Source: CAKUFA01 sp963646285
GTDB lineage: Bacteria > Bacillota > Clostridia > Christensenellales > Aristaeellaceae
Length of the DNA: 64,000 nucleotides
Direction of reading: 5' to 3'
Assembly: GCA_963646285.1 (NCBI GenBank)
Contig: CAVIWF010000005.1
Location: forward strand, 5,998-69,997
The translations under genes and the position numbers were made by a program. Positions within the stretch are counted from its first letter, which is position 1; every line of letters begins with the position of its first letter. The notes under the pieces were generated by a model. The model searched no databases and had not been told where the DNA came from. It saw only the letters and a program-made list of their open reading frames with translations. Below are positions 42,404 through 51,303 of the stretch, in pieces.

Positions 42404-43744
42404 TTAGCCGGAAATGACCAGCGTGCCTACATCCACAGAGGGGCAGCCAATACCGCCGCCGGGGAAGAGCAGATCATTGCCCACCGCCTGAATGCTTTCA
42501 AGCAGCTTATAGAAATTGCCTGCTACGGTAATCTGCTCAACACTGCGGCCACGCTTGCCGCCTTCCACCATGTAACCGCCGCTGATCAGGGAAAAATCGC
42601 CGCTGATCACATTGGCGCCGGCATGGAGACCGCTCACATCGGTAATAACAATGCCATCCCCCATGTTGGCCATCAGCTCATCCAAGCTTTTTTCGCCGGG
42701 CTTGAAGAACATGTTGGTAGGCGCAACCGTCATGCCAGAGGCATAGCTCCGGGCAGCATTGCCGGTGGTTTCTACGCCCTGCTTGCGTGCCGTCTTCCGG
42801 TTGTGCAGCAGGGTCTTCAGTACACCGTTTTCAATCACAGCCTTCGTGCGGGAGGCACTGCCTTCAGCATCGAAGGGGCTGGAAGCAAATCCATCCTTCA
42901 GCAGCGGGTCATCCATCAGGGTGACAGCCGTGGAAGCTACAGTCTCGCCTTCCTTGCCTGCCAGCAGGGACAGACCTTGCTGAGCATTCTCGGCAGAGAA
43001 CATGCCGCAGAAGGTGGTGAGCATATCACACATGGCCTCGTTGAAGAAGATCACCCGATAGGTGCCGGCGGGAACAGGTGCAGCATCCAGCTTCTTCAGG
43101 GTGCGGTCAACCGCTTCCTTGGCAATCTTCTCGGCACTGAAGGTTGAAAACTGCCGGCCGCAATCAAGAGCAGCCGCATTGGCTTTGGTGCCGTTTTCCC
43201 GGGTAGCAATGGCGCTGGTAAATGCGACCCAGGCCTGATCCGTGGAAGAAAGATTCAATCCGAAGGAATTACGGAGCAGCGTTGTTTGCTTGGTGGTAGA
43301 AACCGCCGCATACATGACCTGATCCACACGCTGATCCTGATTGGCGGTGGCTTCGCTAAGCTTCATCACCGCTGCCAGCTTATCCTCCGCCGTAACGTTG
43401 TCCAGATCACTTTCCAAATTTTCCAAGGTGGGATAGGTGGCTTCCCCGGTGAAAATTTCATCCTGCTCGGCGCTTTCGCTCAGCTCAGCAGATTCCTTCA
43501 CGCCTTCAATCAGCTGCTGAATGGCCGCCTCATCCATGGCCTGGGTGGAGGACATGCCCATTTTGCCCTTGTAGGTGCCACGAAGGCCAAGCCCCATGGA
43601 AGAGCTGACCTCGTAATCACTGATGTCCCCATTCCGAGCCATCACACTGAATGATTCCTTTTCCGAGCAGTAGACTTCGGCAGTATCCAAACCGCTTTCC
43701 TTGGCACGCAGGAGCAGCTGCTCCACAAATGCATTCTTATCCAT
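42404..43744 (-). CDS. TldE/PmbA-family metalloprotease subunit
   Basis: A 446-residue PmbA/TldE homologue. It has the family fold (SMGLGLRGTYKGKMGMSST at the N-terminus, DDPLLKDGFASSPFDAEG in the middle, GGYMVEGGKRGRSVEQITVAGNFY at the C-terminus) but no HExxxH zinc motif, as expected for the non-catalytic partner of TldD. The pair forms a heterodimeric peptidase that trims unfolded or leader peptides. ATG at 43744 follows AAGGAGG by eight bases; the gene begins 13 bases after tldD. Confidence 0.9.
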   Translation of the reverse strand: MDKNAFVEQLLLRAKESGLDTAEVYCSEKESFSVMARNGDISDYEVSSSMGLGLRGTYKGKMGMSSTQAMDEAAIQQLIEGVKESAELSESAEQDEIFTGEATYPTLENLESDLDNVTAEDKLAAVMKLSEATANQDQRVDQVMYAAVSTTKQTTLLRNSFGLNLSSTDQAWVAFTSAIATRENGTKANAAALDCGRQFSTFSAEKIAKEAVDRTLKKLDAAPVPAGTYRVIFFNEAMCDMLTTFCGMFSAENAQQGLSLLAGKEGETVASTAVTLMDDPLLKDGFASSPFDAEGSASRTKAVIENGVLKTLLHNRKTARKQGVETTGNAARSYASGMTVAPTNMFFKPGEKSLDELMANMGDGIVITDVSGLHAGANVISGDFSLISGGYMVEGGKRGRSVEQITVAGNFYKLLESIQAVGNDLLFPGGGIGCPSVDVGTLVISG

Positions 43745-43757
43745 TGCTTCTGCCTCC

Positions 43758-45143
43758 TTACTTGCCGCCGCCAACGGTAATGCTTGTTACACGGATCATG
43801 GGCTCGCCCACATTGGTGGGAATGCTGCCGGAAATGCTGCCGCACATGCCCTGAGCCATGGTCATGTTCCGACCAACCCGGTCAACCCGCATAAGAATTT
43901 CATTGCCCCTGCCAATCAGGGAAGCACCACGAACAGGATGCACAATCTTGCCATCCTTCACCAGGTAGCCTTCATTAACGGCAAAGTTGAATTCGCCCGT
44001 AGCAGGGTTCACGGAGCCGCCGCCCATCTTCTTGGCATACAGACCGTCCCCCATGGTAGCAATCATTTCATCATTGTCGTCATTGCCGGCGGCGATGTAA
44101 GTGTTGCGCATACGGGAGGTAGGCGCAAAGGCGTAACTCTGCCGACGGCCGGAGCCGGTAGGCGCCATATTCATCCGGCGGCCGCCCAGCTTGTCAATCA
44201 TGTAGTTGGTCAGGATGCCGTCCTTGATCAGCACCAGTTTGGTGGTGGGCATACCCTCGTCATCCACGTGGAGGGAACCCCATTCGTTCATGATGGTACC
44301 ATCATCCACCGCCGTAACCAAGAGTGAAGCAATCTGCTGCCCCAGCTTGCCGGAAAACACGCTGGTGCCGAAGGCCACGCTGGTTGCTTCCAGTGCATGA
44401 CCGCAGGCTTCATGGAAAATCACGCCGCCAAAGCCGTTGTCAATGCACACAGGCATCACACCGGCAGGGCATGCAGGCGCATGGAGCATGGTCACAGCCG
44501 TTTCAGCGGCAATGCGGGCACTGCGCTCCGGATCCACCCGTTCATCAAACAGTTCAAAGCCCATGGAAGCACCGGGGCTGTCGGTGCCGCTCTGGTTTTC
44601 GCTGCCATTGCTGGCCACGGCACTGACACGCAGTCTGGTATAAACACGCTGATCGGTTACAAAAACGCCTTCCGTGTTGGCAATCAGCACATCCTGCACG
44701 CTATCCGAATAGGCGCAGATCACCTGCTTGATTTCAGGAGAGAACCGCCGTGCAGCAGCATCTGCCGCACGCAGCTTTTCTGCCTTGACCGCTGCCTTAA
44801 CATCCGTGGGCATACGGCGAATTTCTTCCGGACGAGCAGCAGACCAGGAAGAGAAACCCACAGGCGAAGTGCCTTTGCCGCTGCGAATGGCAGCAGCGGC
44901 CTGTTCCGCACAACGAAGGAGCCCTTCACGGCTTGTATCGTTGGTATACACGTAAATGGCCTTTGTTCCGTTAAAGACACGGACGCCTGCGCCGTGGAGA
45001 CGCTGGCTGTTTACCTGGTCCAGTTCACCGCTGCGCAGGGACAGGTCATGATTGATGCGGTCTTCCATGAAGATTTCCGCAAAATCGCCGCCAGTGTGCA
45101 CAGCCTTGGCCAGAACCTCCCGTGCAATGTTTTGATCCAGCAT
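43758..45143 (-). CDS. tldD: TldD-family zinc metalloprotease subunit
   Basis: A 461-residue protein carrying the zinc site HEACGHALEA (HExxxH, about residue 248) and the third-ligand region of TldD. LLRSGELDQVN-like residues at the N-terminus and NMAPTGSGRRQSYAFAPTSRM in the middle are family features. It degrades unfolded peptides with TldE and, in some bacteria, matures ribosomal peptide products. It has a good ribosome site (AAAGGA) and lies 45 bases after the GNAT gene. Confidence 0.93.
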   Translation of the reverse strand: MLDQNIAREVLAKAVHTGGDFAEIFMEDRINHDLSLRSGELDQVNSQRLHGAGVRVFNGTKAIYVYTNDTSREGLLRCAEQAAAAIRSGKGTSPVGFSSWSAARPEEIRRMPTDVKAAVKAEKLRAADAAARRFSPEIKQVICAYSDSVQDVLIANTEGVFVTDQRVYTRLRVSAVASNGSENQSGTDSPGASMGFELFDERVDPERSARIAAETAVTMLHAPACPAGVMPVCIDNGFGGVIFHEACGHALEATSVAFGTSVFSGKLGQQIASLLVTAVDDGTIMNEWGSLHVDDEGMPTTKLVLIKDGILTNYMIDKLGGRRMNMAPTGSGRRQSYAFAPTSRMRNTYIAAGNDDNDEMIATMGDGLYAKKMGGGSVNPATGEFNFAVNEGYLVKDGKIVHPVRGASLIGRGNEILMRVDRVGRNMTMAQGMCGSISGSIPTNVGEPMIRVTSITVGGGK

Positions 45144-45188
45144 GATATCATCCTTTCCGATGTTTTACTTTGCGTCATGGGAAAAAGC

Positions 45189-45707
45189 TCAGTTTTTATG
45201 CGCATCCTCTACACGGACATAGCGCCTGTCCCGAACCCCTTCACCGCCGATGGAATAATCAATAAAGTCCGTGGTGGGATGAAAGCCGTGCTTGGCATAA
45301 AACTTTTCGCCGGTTTTGTTGCCTTCAATCGCCCACAGGTAGAAGCGGTGGTACCCGTCCTCCCGCATGATCCTCAGGCATTCTTCCAGCAATTCGCCGC
45401 CCAGTCCCTTGCGCATATGATCCGGCAGCAGGTACAGGGATACGATTTCGCCCCACTCCTTGTGGTCTTCATCTCGTCCTCGGCCATAAATGCAACAGCC
45501 TACCGGCTGCTTTCCGTCAAAAACCAGCAAACCGTTCAACTCATCGCTGCATAGCCATGCAGGCAAAGAAGGAACCCAATAATCATCCGGCAAACGCTCC
45601 AGATAATCTTGGGAAATGAGTCCTTTATAAGCATGGCGCCAGCTGGTAGCGAAGATATGGCTGATCAGCCCCGCATCATCGTTGGTTGCGGTTCGAAAAT
45701 TGCTCAT
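45189..45707 (-). CDS. GNAT-family N-acetyltransferase
   Basis: A 172-residue GNAT fold protein. The acetyl-CoA pyrophosphate loop is LPDHMRKGLGGELL (about residue 107), preceded by EIVSLYL and followed by FYLWAIEGNKTGEKFYAKHGF, the classic motifs A and B. The ATG at 45707 follows GGAGGG. It is the first gene after a strong promoter and is probably co-transcribed with tldD, tldE and arsR. The acceptor is unknown. Confidence 0.9.
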   Translation of the reverse strand: MSNFRTATNDDAGLISHIFATSWRHAYKGLISQDYLERLPDDYWVPSLPAWLCSDELNGLLVFDGKQPVGCCIYGRGRDEDHKEWGEIVSLYLLPDHMRKGLGGELLEECLRIMREDGYHRFYLWAIEGNKTGEKFYAKHGFHPTTDFIDYSIGGEGVRDRRYVRVEDAHKN

Positions 45708-45732
45708 ACCCTTCCCTCCATTTCGCACCTGT

Positions 45733-45750
45733 CATGCGCCAAGGCGCATG
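45733..45750. promoter_or_regulatory. 18-base palindrome in the GNAT-tldD-tldE-arsR leader
   Basis: CATGCGCC and GGCGCATG, separated by two bases, are perfect inverse complements between the promoter and the ribosome site. It may be the operator of the ArsR repressor encoded at the end of the run, or an RNA hairpin. Confidence 0.5.
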
Positions 45751-45768
45751 GAATTTTTGTCCGGTATA

Positions 45769-45797
45769 AGTATCCACCAAATGAGACAAAATGTCAA
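45769..45797 (-). promoter_or_regulatory. Promoter of the GNAT-tldD-tldE-arsR run
   Basis: TTGACA (45797-45792), 17-base spacer, GATACT (45774-45769) on the minus strand. Confidence 0.8.
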
Positions 45798-45830
45798 GGG
45801 AACAGCACAAAAGTGCGTCATCTCTGCCGA

Positions 45831-46613
45831 TTATTTCCTGCGGTTTTTCCGAATTTCCTCACGCAGTTTGTCTTCACGCAGCTTCACATTTTGCCGCATT
45901 TTTGCCTGGGTTTCCTTCATCTCCTGCTGCATGGCAAGCCGCTGTTCCTTCAGCTTCTGCAGCAGATTTTTATTGTACAGCTTGGCGTACGGGAAAGCCC
46001 GAAGGGTGCGGCGCATCAGTGCGCTGCCCTCCGCCAAGTGGGCACGCACAGCAGCGGTAATGGCCTCCGTGCTGTCCCCCTTTGCATTGGCGGCGCTGTG
46101 GCGAATCTGCCCCAGCACGCAGGTAGAAAGAATCGTGTCTGCTGCAAACACGATACATAGACCGATGCACAAGCCATTCAGCCAGCCTTCCGGCAGCATG
46201 GCAAAGTACCGGAACAGGAAGGGCTTGATGCCGTAGACCATGACCAGCCCCAGCAGCCCGAAGGGAATCAACGTATTGGCGCAGACACGTCCGTTCAGGT
46301 TGAAGTGCTTCTGGCTGTAATCCCACCATCGGGCGTGAAACAGCTTTTCCAGCACATAGCTGGTGATGTACTCCAGCGTGCCGCACAGGATCATGCCCAA
46401 GCCGAACACAGCAGCAGGCCTGTCCGCATACCTGGACAGCAAGGCCGCAATCATGATGGAACCAAAGCCGTAAATGGGGCAAATGGGCCCCAGCAGGAAG
46501 CCACGGTTGATGAATCGATGAAACTGGATCAGCTTACAGGTTACTTCCATCAGCCACCCAAGGAAAGAGGCTGCAAAAAACAGCAGCACATAATACTTGA
46601 TTTCAGCAGACAC
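45831..46613 (-). CDS. CmpB-like polytopic membrane protein (putative ABC-transporter type IV family)
   Basis: A 260-residue protein. The first 160 residues hold four to five hydrophobic helices with the PF06541 patterns FLGWLMEVT, NRGFLLGPICPIYGFG and LEYITSYVLEKLF...WWDYS. The last 60 residues are a highly charged coiled-coil-like tail (QRLAMQQEMKETQAKMRQ). The family has no established role. It starts at a GTG downstream of AGGGGG and has its own promoter at 46645-46673. Confidence 0.78.
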   Translation of the reverse strand: MSAEIKYYVLLFFAASFLGWLMEVTCKLIQFHRFINRGFLLGPICPIYGFGSIMIAALLSRYADRPAAVFGLGMILCGTLEYITSYVLEKLFHARWWDYSQKHFNLNGRVCANTLIPFGLLGLVMVYGIKPFLFRYFAMLPEGWLNGLCIGLCIVFAADTILSTCVLGQIRHSAANAKGDSTEAITAAVRAHLAEGSALMRRTLRAFPYAKLYNKNLLQKLKEQRLAMQQEMKETQAKMRQNVKLREDKLREEIRKNRRK

Positions 46614-46644
46614 ACTAGCGCCCCCTTTTCAATTCCCTATGATA

Positions 46645-46673
46645 ACCATACAACAGGCTGTCCCTTGCGTCAA
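46645..46673 (-). promoter_or_regulatory. Promoter for the CmpB-like gene
   Basis: TTGACG (46673-46668), 17-base spacer, TATGGT (46650-46645). A CCCTTG-acg-CAAGGG inverted repeat overlaps the -35. Confidence 0.65.
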
Positions 46674-46735
46674 GGGAAAACGCTGGACATTTCTGAGCCT
46701 TTGTCGCAAAACCTGCATTACAAGCAAACGCAACA

Positions 46736-46775
46736 GTGCCAGACGCAACACACTGTTCTGTATTACGTCTGGCAC
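46736..46775 (-). terminator. Terminator-like hairpin after the DUF1667 gene
   Basis: Arms 46736-46745 and 46766-46775 are perfect ten-base complements with a 20-base loop. The following minus-strand sequence is only moderately T-rich (TGTTGCGTTTG). Confidence 0.5.
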
Positions 46776-46801
46776 GCTGGAATCCATACGATTCTGTTTC
46801 T

Positions 46802-47155
46802 TTATCCGATGGTCTTGGTGGCAATCACATCAACGCCGGTGCCGCAAACATTGGCCAGCACCACGTCTCCAGCCTTCACCGGTGCCGCAAGGGTCACCTT
46901 GGACAGCTCCGTCATGCAGGCGTGGATCAGCTTCTTCGGAATGGGTGTGCGGGTTTTTACGCTCAGCGGCATGGCGCTGCCCTCCACAGCGATGACAGCC
47001 GTTACCATGCGTTCCGGTGCAATGCACTCCTGATGCGCATACTTTTCGCCCCGTTTGCAGGTGTTGCCCGTTACGCTGACCACCTGACCGTTTTCAATGG
47101 TGACGATCATACAACAGCCCACGGGGCAGTTGATGCAGGTAATTGTTTGTTCCAT
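46802..47155 (-). CDS. DUF1667 protein, partner of GlpA/GlpB-like oxidoreductases
   Basis: A 117-residue protein. CINCPVGCCMIV near the N-terminus and the CKRGEKYAHQECIAPERM motif, with TLAAPVKAGDVVLANVCGTGVDV toward the end, are characteristic of DUF1667. These small Cys-rich proteins are encoded with paired FAD oxidoreductases and may carry an iron-sulfur or zinc site. It starts four bases after the upstream gene stop, so the three genes form one operon. Confidence 0.9.
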   Translation of the reverse strand: MEQTITCINCPVGCCMIVTIENGQVVSVTGNTCKRGEKYAHQECIAPERMVTAVIAVEGSAMPLSVKTRTPIPKKLIHACMTELSKVTLAAPVKAGDVVLANVCGTGVDVIATKTIG

Positions 47156-47159
47156 ATGC

Positions 47160-48434
47160 TCAGCCCCTTTCCATGGTCACGGTAATGTCCTGCTGATCAA
47201 GGGATGCGATAACTTCCGGCTTCAAGGTTACCACAGCCATTTCGCCGGGGGTGAAAATGGGCGCCTTCTTTCTGGCAATTTCCCGATCTCCGTTTTTCAC
47301 CACAACGCTGGCACCACGGAACACGCCGCTGGGGCGGAACATCAGATCCACTGCCTGGGTGCCGCCCAAGTGAATCCGTTGGGGCACTACGCCACGCACG
47401 CCATCCCCATCCTTGACGGCCACCGTTTCACCGGGCGTGATTTTTCCACGGGCATAAGCCGCCGCCGCATGACCCGCCTTAAAGCTTTCATTGGATACAT
47501 GATCCACCAAGTCGTGCACATGCAGCACATTGCCGCAGGCGAAAATGCCGGGAATGCTGGTTTGCAGGCAATCGTCCACTTCTGCGCCGCTGGTCAAAGG
47601 CGAAAGCTTGACCCCTGCCCCCTGGCTCAGCTCATTTTCCGGAATCAGGCCAACGGAAAGCAGCAGGGTATCACAGTCGAAATGGATCTCCGTGCCGGGA
47701 ATAGGCTGCCGCTTTTCATCCACCTTGGCAACAGTCACGCCGCTGAGGCGCTCACGGCCTTCAATGTCGATGACCGTGTGGCTCAGGTACAGAGGAATAT
47801 CAAAGTCATTCAAGCACTGAACAATATTACGGTTCAGGCCGGAAGAATAGGGCATCAATTCAACGCAAGCAAGCACCTTAGCACCCTGCAGGGTCATGCG
47901 GCGAGCCATGATCAAGCCAATGTCGCCGCTGCCCAGAATCACCACCCGCTTGCCGGGCATGTAGCCTTCCAGATTGACAAATTTCTGTGCAGTGCCGGCA
48001 CTATAAATGCCTGCGCAACGGGTGCCCGGCGTACCCAGAGCGCCCCGGGGACGTTCCCGGCAGCCCATGGCCAGCACGATGGACTTGGCATGAATCAGCT
48101 GCACACCATGCTCTGCGCTGACGCAGGTCACCACATGATTCGCCTCCACGGACAGCACCGTGGTATCACACTGAATGTTAATGTTCAGCTCACGAGCCCG
48201 ATCCACATCCCGCTGGGCGTATTCCGGGCCGGTCAATTCTTCCTTAAAGCGGTGGAGACCAAAACCGTTATGGATGCACTGGCGCAAAATACCGCCGGGG
48301 GTATGTTCACGTTCCAGTACAAGCAGGCTTTCAATGCCGTCCTCCCGGGCAGCAATGGCCGCCGCCAATCCGGCAGGGCCGCCGCCGATAATCAGCACAT
48401 CCACTTGCAGCATGCCGTTTTCAGTCGCTGTCAT
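47160..48434 (-). CDS. FAD/NAD(P)-dependent oxidoreductase, anaerobic glycerol-3-phosphate dehydrogenase subunit B-like
   Basis: A 424-residue pyridine-nucleotide-disulfide-type oxidoreductase. The N-terminal FAD site is VLIIGGGPAGLAAAIAARE, the second dinucleotide site is RVVILGSGDIGLIMARRM (about residue 165), and the C-terminal FAD contact is IPGIFACGNVLHVHDLVD. ATG at 48434 is one base past the stop of the GlpA-like gene. With its neighbours it forms the two-flavoprotein plus DUF1667 set common in Clostridia, thought to oxidise glycerol 3-phosphate to dihydroxyacetone phosphate and pass electrons onward. Confidence 0.88.
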   Translation of the reverse strand: MTATENGMLQVDVLIIGGGPAGLAAAIAAREDGIESLLVLEREHTPGGILRQCIHNGFGLHRFKEELTGPEYAQRDVDRARELNINIQCDTTVLSVEANHVVTCVSAEHGVQLIHAKSIVLAMGCRERPRGALGTPGTRCAGIYSAGTAQKFVNLEGYMPGKRVVILGSGDIGLIMARRMTLQGAKVLACVELMPYSSGLNRNIVQCLNDFDIPLYLSHTVIDIEGRERLSGVTVAKVDEKRQPIPGTEIHFDCDTLLLSVGLIPENELSQGAGVKLSPLTSGAEVDDCLQTSIPGIFACGNVLHVHDLVDHVSNESFKAGHAAAAYARGKITPGETVAVKDGDGVRGVVPQRIHLGGTQAVDLMFRPSGVFRGASVVVKNGDREIARKKAPIFTPGEMAVVTLKPEVIASLDQQDITVTMERG

Positions 48435-48435
48435 G

Positions 48436-49890
48436 TCAGTCGTCCTCCTTGATAGCATCATGAATGGTGCCGGTAAGCAGATAGCTGCAGCCGCCGCACT
48501 TGGTAATGGAAGTCATCGGTACATGGAGCTCCTCGGAGAGGATTTCCGCCACACGGGGTGAGCAGAAGCCGCCCTGGCAGCGTCCCATGCCGGCACGGGT
48601 ACGGCGCTTGACCCCGTCAATGGTGGTAGCGCCTACAGGACGGCAAATGGCTGCACGAATTTCCGCCTCGGTAACCACCTCGCAACGGCACACCATGCGT
48701 CCGTACAGAGGATCCTTCTTTACAGCCTCTGCACGCTCCTGGGTGGTCATGGCGTAGAAGGGACGGGGCAGCTTATGAGCAGGCTTGTAATTTGCCTTGC
48801 GGGTCAGGTGCTGCTCCTCGGCAATCTCTGCGCCCAGCATTTCAGCAATGGCCGGGGCGGCAGAAAGGCCGGGGCTTTCAATACCCACGGTTTCATAGGC
48901 ATTGACTGCACCCTTCACGGCACCGATGACAAAATCCCCCTTGGCTTCATGAGCACGGATGCCGGAGAAGTTGGTAATGGTGCCCCTTGTGGAGGCTCCC
49001 GGCCAGGTCAGGCGGCTCTTCTGCAGCACAAAGGCCAAACCGTCCGCCGTGGTGCGGGTATCCAGTTCATCAGGAATATCCTCTGCCGACGGACCCAGCA
49101 GCAGGTTGCCGTGTACCGTGGGAGAAACAAGCACGCCCTTGCCCATCTTGGTGGGGCACTGGAACATGGTCATATGGAAAGGCAGCGGCGACATCCGATC
49201 CATCAGGTAATATTGTCCACGGCGGTCAATGATGGTCAGCTTGTCATCACTCATCATATTATGAATCTTTGCAGAGCCTACGCCAGCGCAGTTCACCAGC
49301 ACCTTGCAGGTATATTCGCCCTGGGTGGTGGTTACATGCCACAGGCCATCCTCTTCATGCTGAACGCCGGTGACTTCTGTATTCAGGTGGAATGCTGCAC
49401 CATTCAAGGCTGCATGATCTGCCAAGGCAAAGGTCATTTCATAAGGGCTGGTCAGGCCGCTGGTGGGTGCGTACAGGGCGCAGAGCACTTCCGGGTTGGT
49501 GTTAGGTTCCATGGCCAGCACCTGATCCCGCTCAAGGATGCACAAATCCGGCACGCCGTTCGCCTTGCCCTGCTCCAGCAGGGTTTCCAGTGTTTGACGA
49601 TCCTCCTGGGTAAAGCCCAGCACCAATGCGCCGGGTCGGCCATAAGAAACCCCCAGCTCCTCAGAAAGGGCAGGATACATGCTGGCGCCTTCCACGTTCA
49701 GCTTGGCTTTCAGCGTACCGGGATGGGCGTCAAACCCGGCATGGACGATGCCGCTGTTGGCCTTGCTGGCACCCTCGGCCACATCACTGCCTCGATCGAT
49801 CACGGTCAGGCTGCCTTCGTAGCGGCTGAGCACTCTTGCAAGGGCACAGCCTGTGACACCTGCACCAATGATGAGTTTATCCGTATACAA
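48436..49890 (-). CDS. Anaerobic glycerol-3-phosphate dehydrogenase GlpA-like flavoprotein with BFD-type Fe-S domain
   Basis: A 484-residue protein. Residues 1-360 are a DAO-type FAD oxidoreductase (LIIGAGVTGCALARVLSRYE, then ASKANSGIVHAGFDAHPGT). The C-terminal 90 residues are a bacterioferritin-associated ferredoxin-like 2Fe-2S domain (VCRCEVVTEAEIRAAI ... RTRAGMGRCQGGFC). This is the GlpA domain set. It starts at a TTG at 49890, eight bases after GGGGAGG; a longer in-frame start at 50019 is rejected because it spans the promoter. It is the first gene of the three-gene operon; no glpK or glpF is nearby. Confidence 0.9.
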   Translation of the reverse strand: MYTDKLIIGAGVTGCALARVLSRYEGSLTVIDRGSDVAEGASKANSGIVHAGFDAHPGTLKAKLNVEGASMYPALSEELGVSYGRPGALVLGFTQEDRQTLETLLEQGKANGVPDLCILERDQVLAMEPNTNPEVLCALYAPTSGLTSPYEMTFALADHAALNGAAFHLNTEVTGVQHEEDGLWHVTTTQGEYTCKVLVNCAGVGSAKIHNMMSDDKLTIIDRRGQYYLMDRMSPLPFHMTMFQCPTKMGKGVLVSPTVHGNLLLGPSAEDIPDELDTRTTADGLAFVLQKSRLTWPGASTRGTITNFSGIRAHEAKGDFVIGAVKGAVNAYETVGIESPGLSAAPAIAEMLGAEIAEEQHLTRKANYKPAHKLPRPFYAMTTQERAEAVKKDPLYGRMVCRCEVVTEAEIRAAICRPVGATTIDGVKRRTRAGMGRCQGGFCSPRVAEILSEELHVPMTSITKCGGCSYLLTGTIHDAIKEDD

Positions 49891-49938
49891 AGAGAATTCC
49901 TCCCCTGCTGCCGGGATGTCCGGCGTTGTCTGCCTGTT

Positions 49939-49944
49939 AGTATA
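49939..49944 (-). promoter_or_regulatory. Extended -10 promoter element of the glpA-like operon
   Basis: TGCTATACT on the minus strand (hexamer 49944-49939) has the extended TGn motif; no good -35 is visible. An eight-base inverted repeat (49983-49990 and 50012-50019, ATGTGCAA/TTGCACAT) lies about 40-75 bases upstream. Confidence 0.5.
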
Positions 49945-50071
49945 GCACACTTTTGGGTGAAGGGAAAGAAAATCGCAAGAAAATGTGCAAAAGGATTTGT
50001 GTTTTCGCATCTTGCACATATTTTATTGTGTACATTTGTGACAAGCAACATTTAGCTTTCAATAATGAAAC

Positions 50072-50110
50072 GAGGGCTGCAAAGGAGCAAGACTCTCCTT
50101 CACAGCCCTC
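50072..50110 (-). terminator. Terminator after the secreted protein gene at 50.1 kb
   Basis: A 16-base-pair stem (one mismatch allowed) of GAGGGCTGTGAAGGAG and its complement, followed by GTTTCATTATT on the minus strand. Confidence 0.75.
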
Positions 50111-50129
50111 AGGAACCGATTCAGAAGAA

Positions 50130-50738
50130 TTAGTAGTACAAGTCTGCGTTCAAGGAGAAAATGCCAACCTTCATTTCAGCATCATAGAGCACGATGGTCA
50201 TGGCAATGGAAGCGTCCTCTTCCCCAACACTTGCCTTTTCCACGAAGCTGCAATACCAGTTGGTGGCCGTAACAGGATCCGGTATACCACCTAAGTTGCG
50301 GGTAACGGTCATGTAGTAATCATCCAGGTTCAAACCACATGCAGTGAAAATCTCCTGAATTTTTGCGTCCAAAGCCGCATCCGAATGATAGGAAGCGTCA
50401 TGGGCATCAAAGTAGCCAGTCAGGACAGCCTTCAGCTCCTCGGCAGAGGAGATTTGATAAACCTGCTGACGAACAGCCAGGCTATCGTCAGATTCAAAGT
50501 TAATCCATCCAATAGCATCAAACACAGCGTTAGCAGCAACCTTCTCCTGCTCCGTAAGCTCATCCTCATACTGGGTGCAGAGCGCATCAAAATGATCCTT
50601 GTACACATTTTCCAAGTCATCATCGATTGCCGCACCGGAAACGGAATCAATCGCTGCTGTTTCTGCACAGGCACCGGTAGAAAGAAGCAGCACAACAGCA
50701 AAAAGAAGGCAGCAAAGTCTCCGCAGGAAGTTCATCAT
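50130..50738 (-). CDS. Secreted protein of unknown function
   Basis: A 202-residue protein with a signal peptide (LCCLLFAVVLLLSTGACA). The mature part is acidic and mostly helical by composition (DDLENVYKDHFDALCTQYEDELTE), then GINW-like DAIGWINFES, and ends in beta-type strands (ASIAMTIVLYDAEMKVGIFSL). No family was recognised. It follows another secreted protein gene by 73 bases on the same strand and may be expressed with it. Confidence 0.6.
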   Translation of the reverse strand: MMNFLRRLCCLLFAVVLLLSTGACAETAAIDSVSGAAIDDDLENVYKDHFDALCTQYEDELTEQEKVAANAVFDAIGWINFESDDSLAVRQQVYQISSAEELKAVLTGYFDAHDASYHSDAALDAKIQEIFTACGLNLDDYYMTVTRNLGGIPDPVTATNWYCSFVEKASVGEEDASIAMTIVLYDAEMKVGIFSLNADLYY

Positions 50739-50811
50739 GTTTCTTCATCTCCTTATACAGCACGTCAAAAGTCAGGCAGGAAGAGAGGAATTTTTCACTT
50801 ACCCGTCAGCA

Positions 50812-51303
50812 TCAATCAGAAATGGTTATTTTGCCCGTAAACTTATAACCACTGTACTCCGTTTTTGAGAGCTTCACATAGAAAGCAGTTCCTTTGCTGA
50901 TTCCGCTTACAGTGAATGAGTAGCTCGACTTTGTCTTGGAGACTTTCACAGAAGCAGGCGAGACCGTCGCGCTCTTCCAAGTCGAGCCATTCCAGTAAAA
51001 CGCTTTAACATAAACTGTAGGCTTACTAGAACTGCTAAAGTTCATGTAAGCATCATCAAGCGTCACAGTGACTTTCCCATCAGAAGGTACCTTGATAGCT
51101 TTCGTGGTAGTGTAGCTAGCAAAGTTGAAAGTGCTGGTGTAGTTAGAGCTGCTCAAATCAAAGGGATTATCAACATTGCTGTTCGGATCAGCACACAAGT
51201 TGATCATCTGGTCATCAAACATGACAGCGGTGTCAGCACTTGCAAAAGCAAAGCATCCCACGACCATCACGCAAAGCAACATGGCTAGAAAAAACTTCTT
51301 CAT
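50812..51303 (-). CDS. Small secreted beta-rich protein of unknown function
   Basis: A 163-residue protein with a signal peptide (FFLAMLLCVMVVGCFAFASA). The rest is Ser/Thr-rich with alternating hydrophobic strands (GKVTVTLDDAYMNF, KPTVYVKAFYWNGSTW, SYSFTVSGISKGTAFYVKLS), as in a beta-sandwich or pre-peptidase-like domain. The ATG at 51303 follows AAAGGA by seven bases. The promoter has a good -10, a poor -35 and two 11-base direct repeats, so an OmpR-family activator is likely. Confidence 0.6.
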   Translation of the reverse strand: MKKFFLAMLLCVMVVGCFAFASADTAVMFDDQMINLCADPNSNVDNPFDLSSSNYTSTFNFASYTTTKAIKVPSDGKVTVTLDDAYMNFSSSSKPTVYVKAFYWNGSTWKSATVSPASVKVSKTKSSYSFTVSGISKGTAFYVKLSKTEYSGYKFTGKITISD

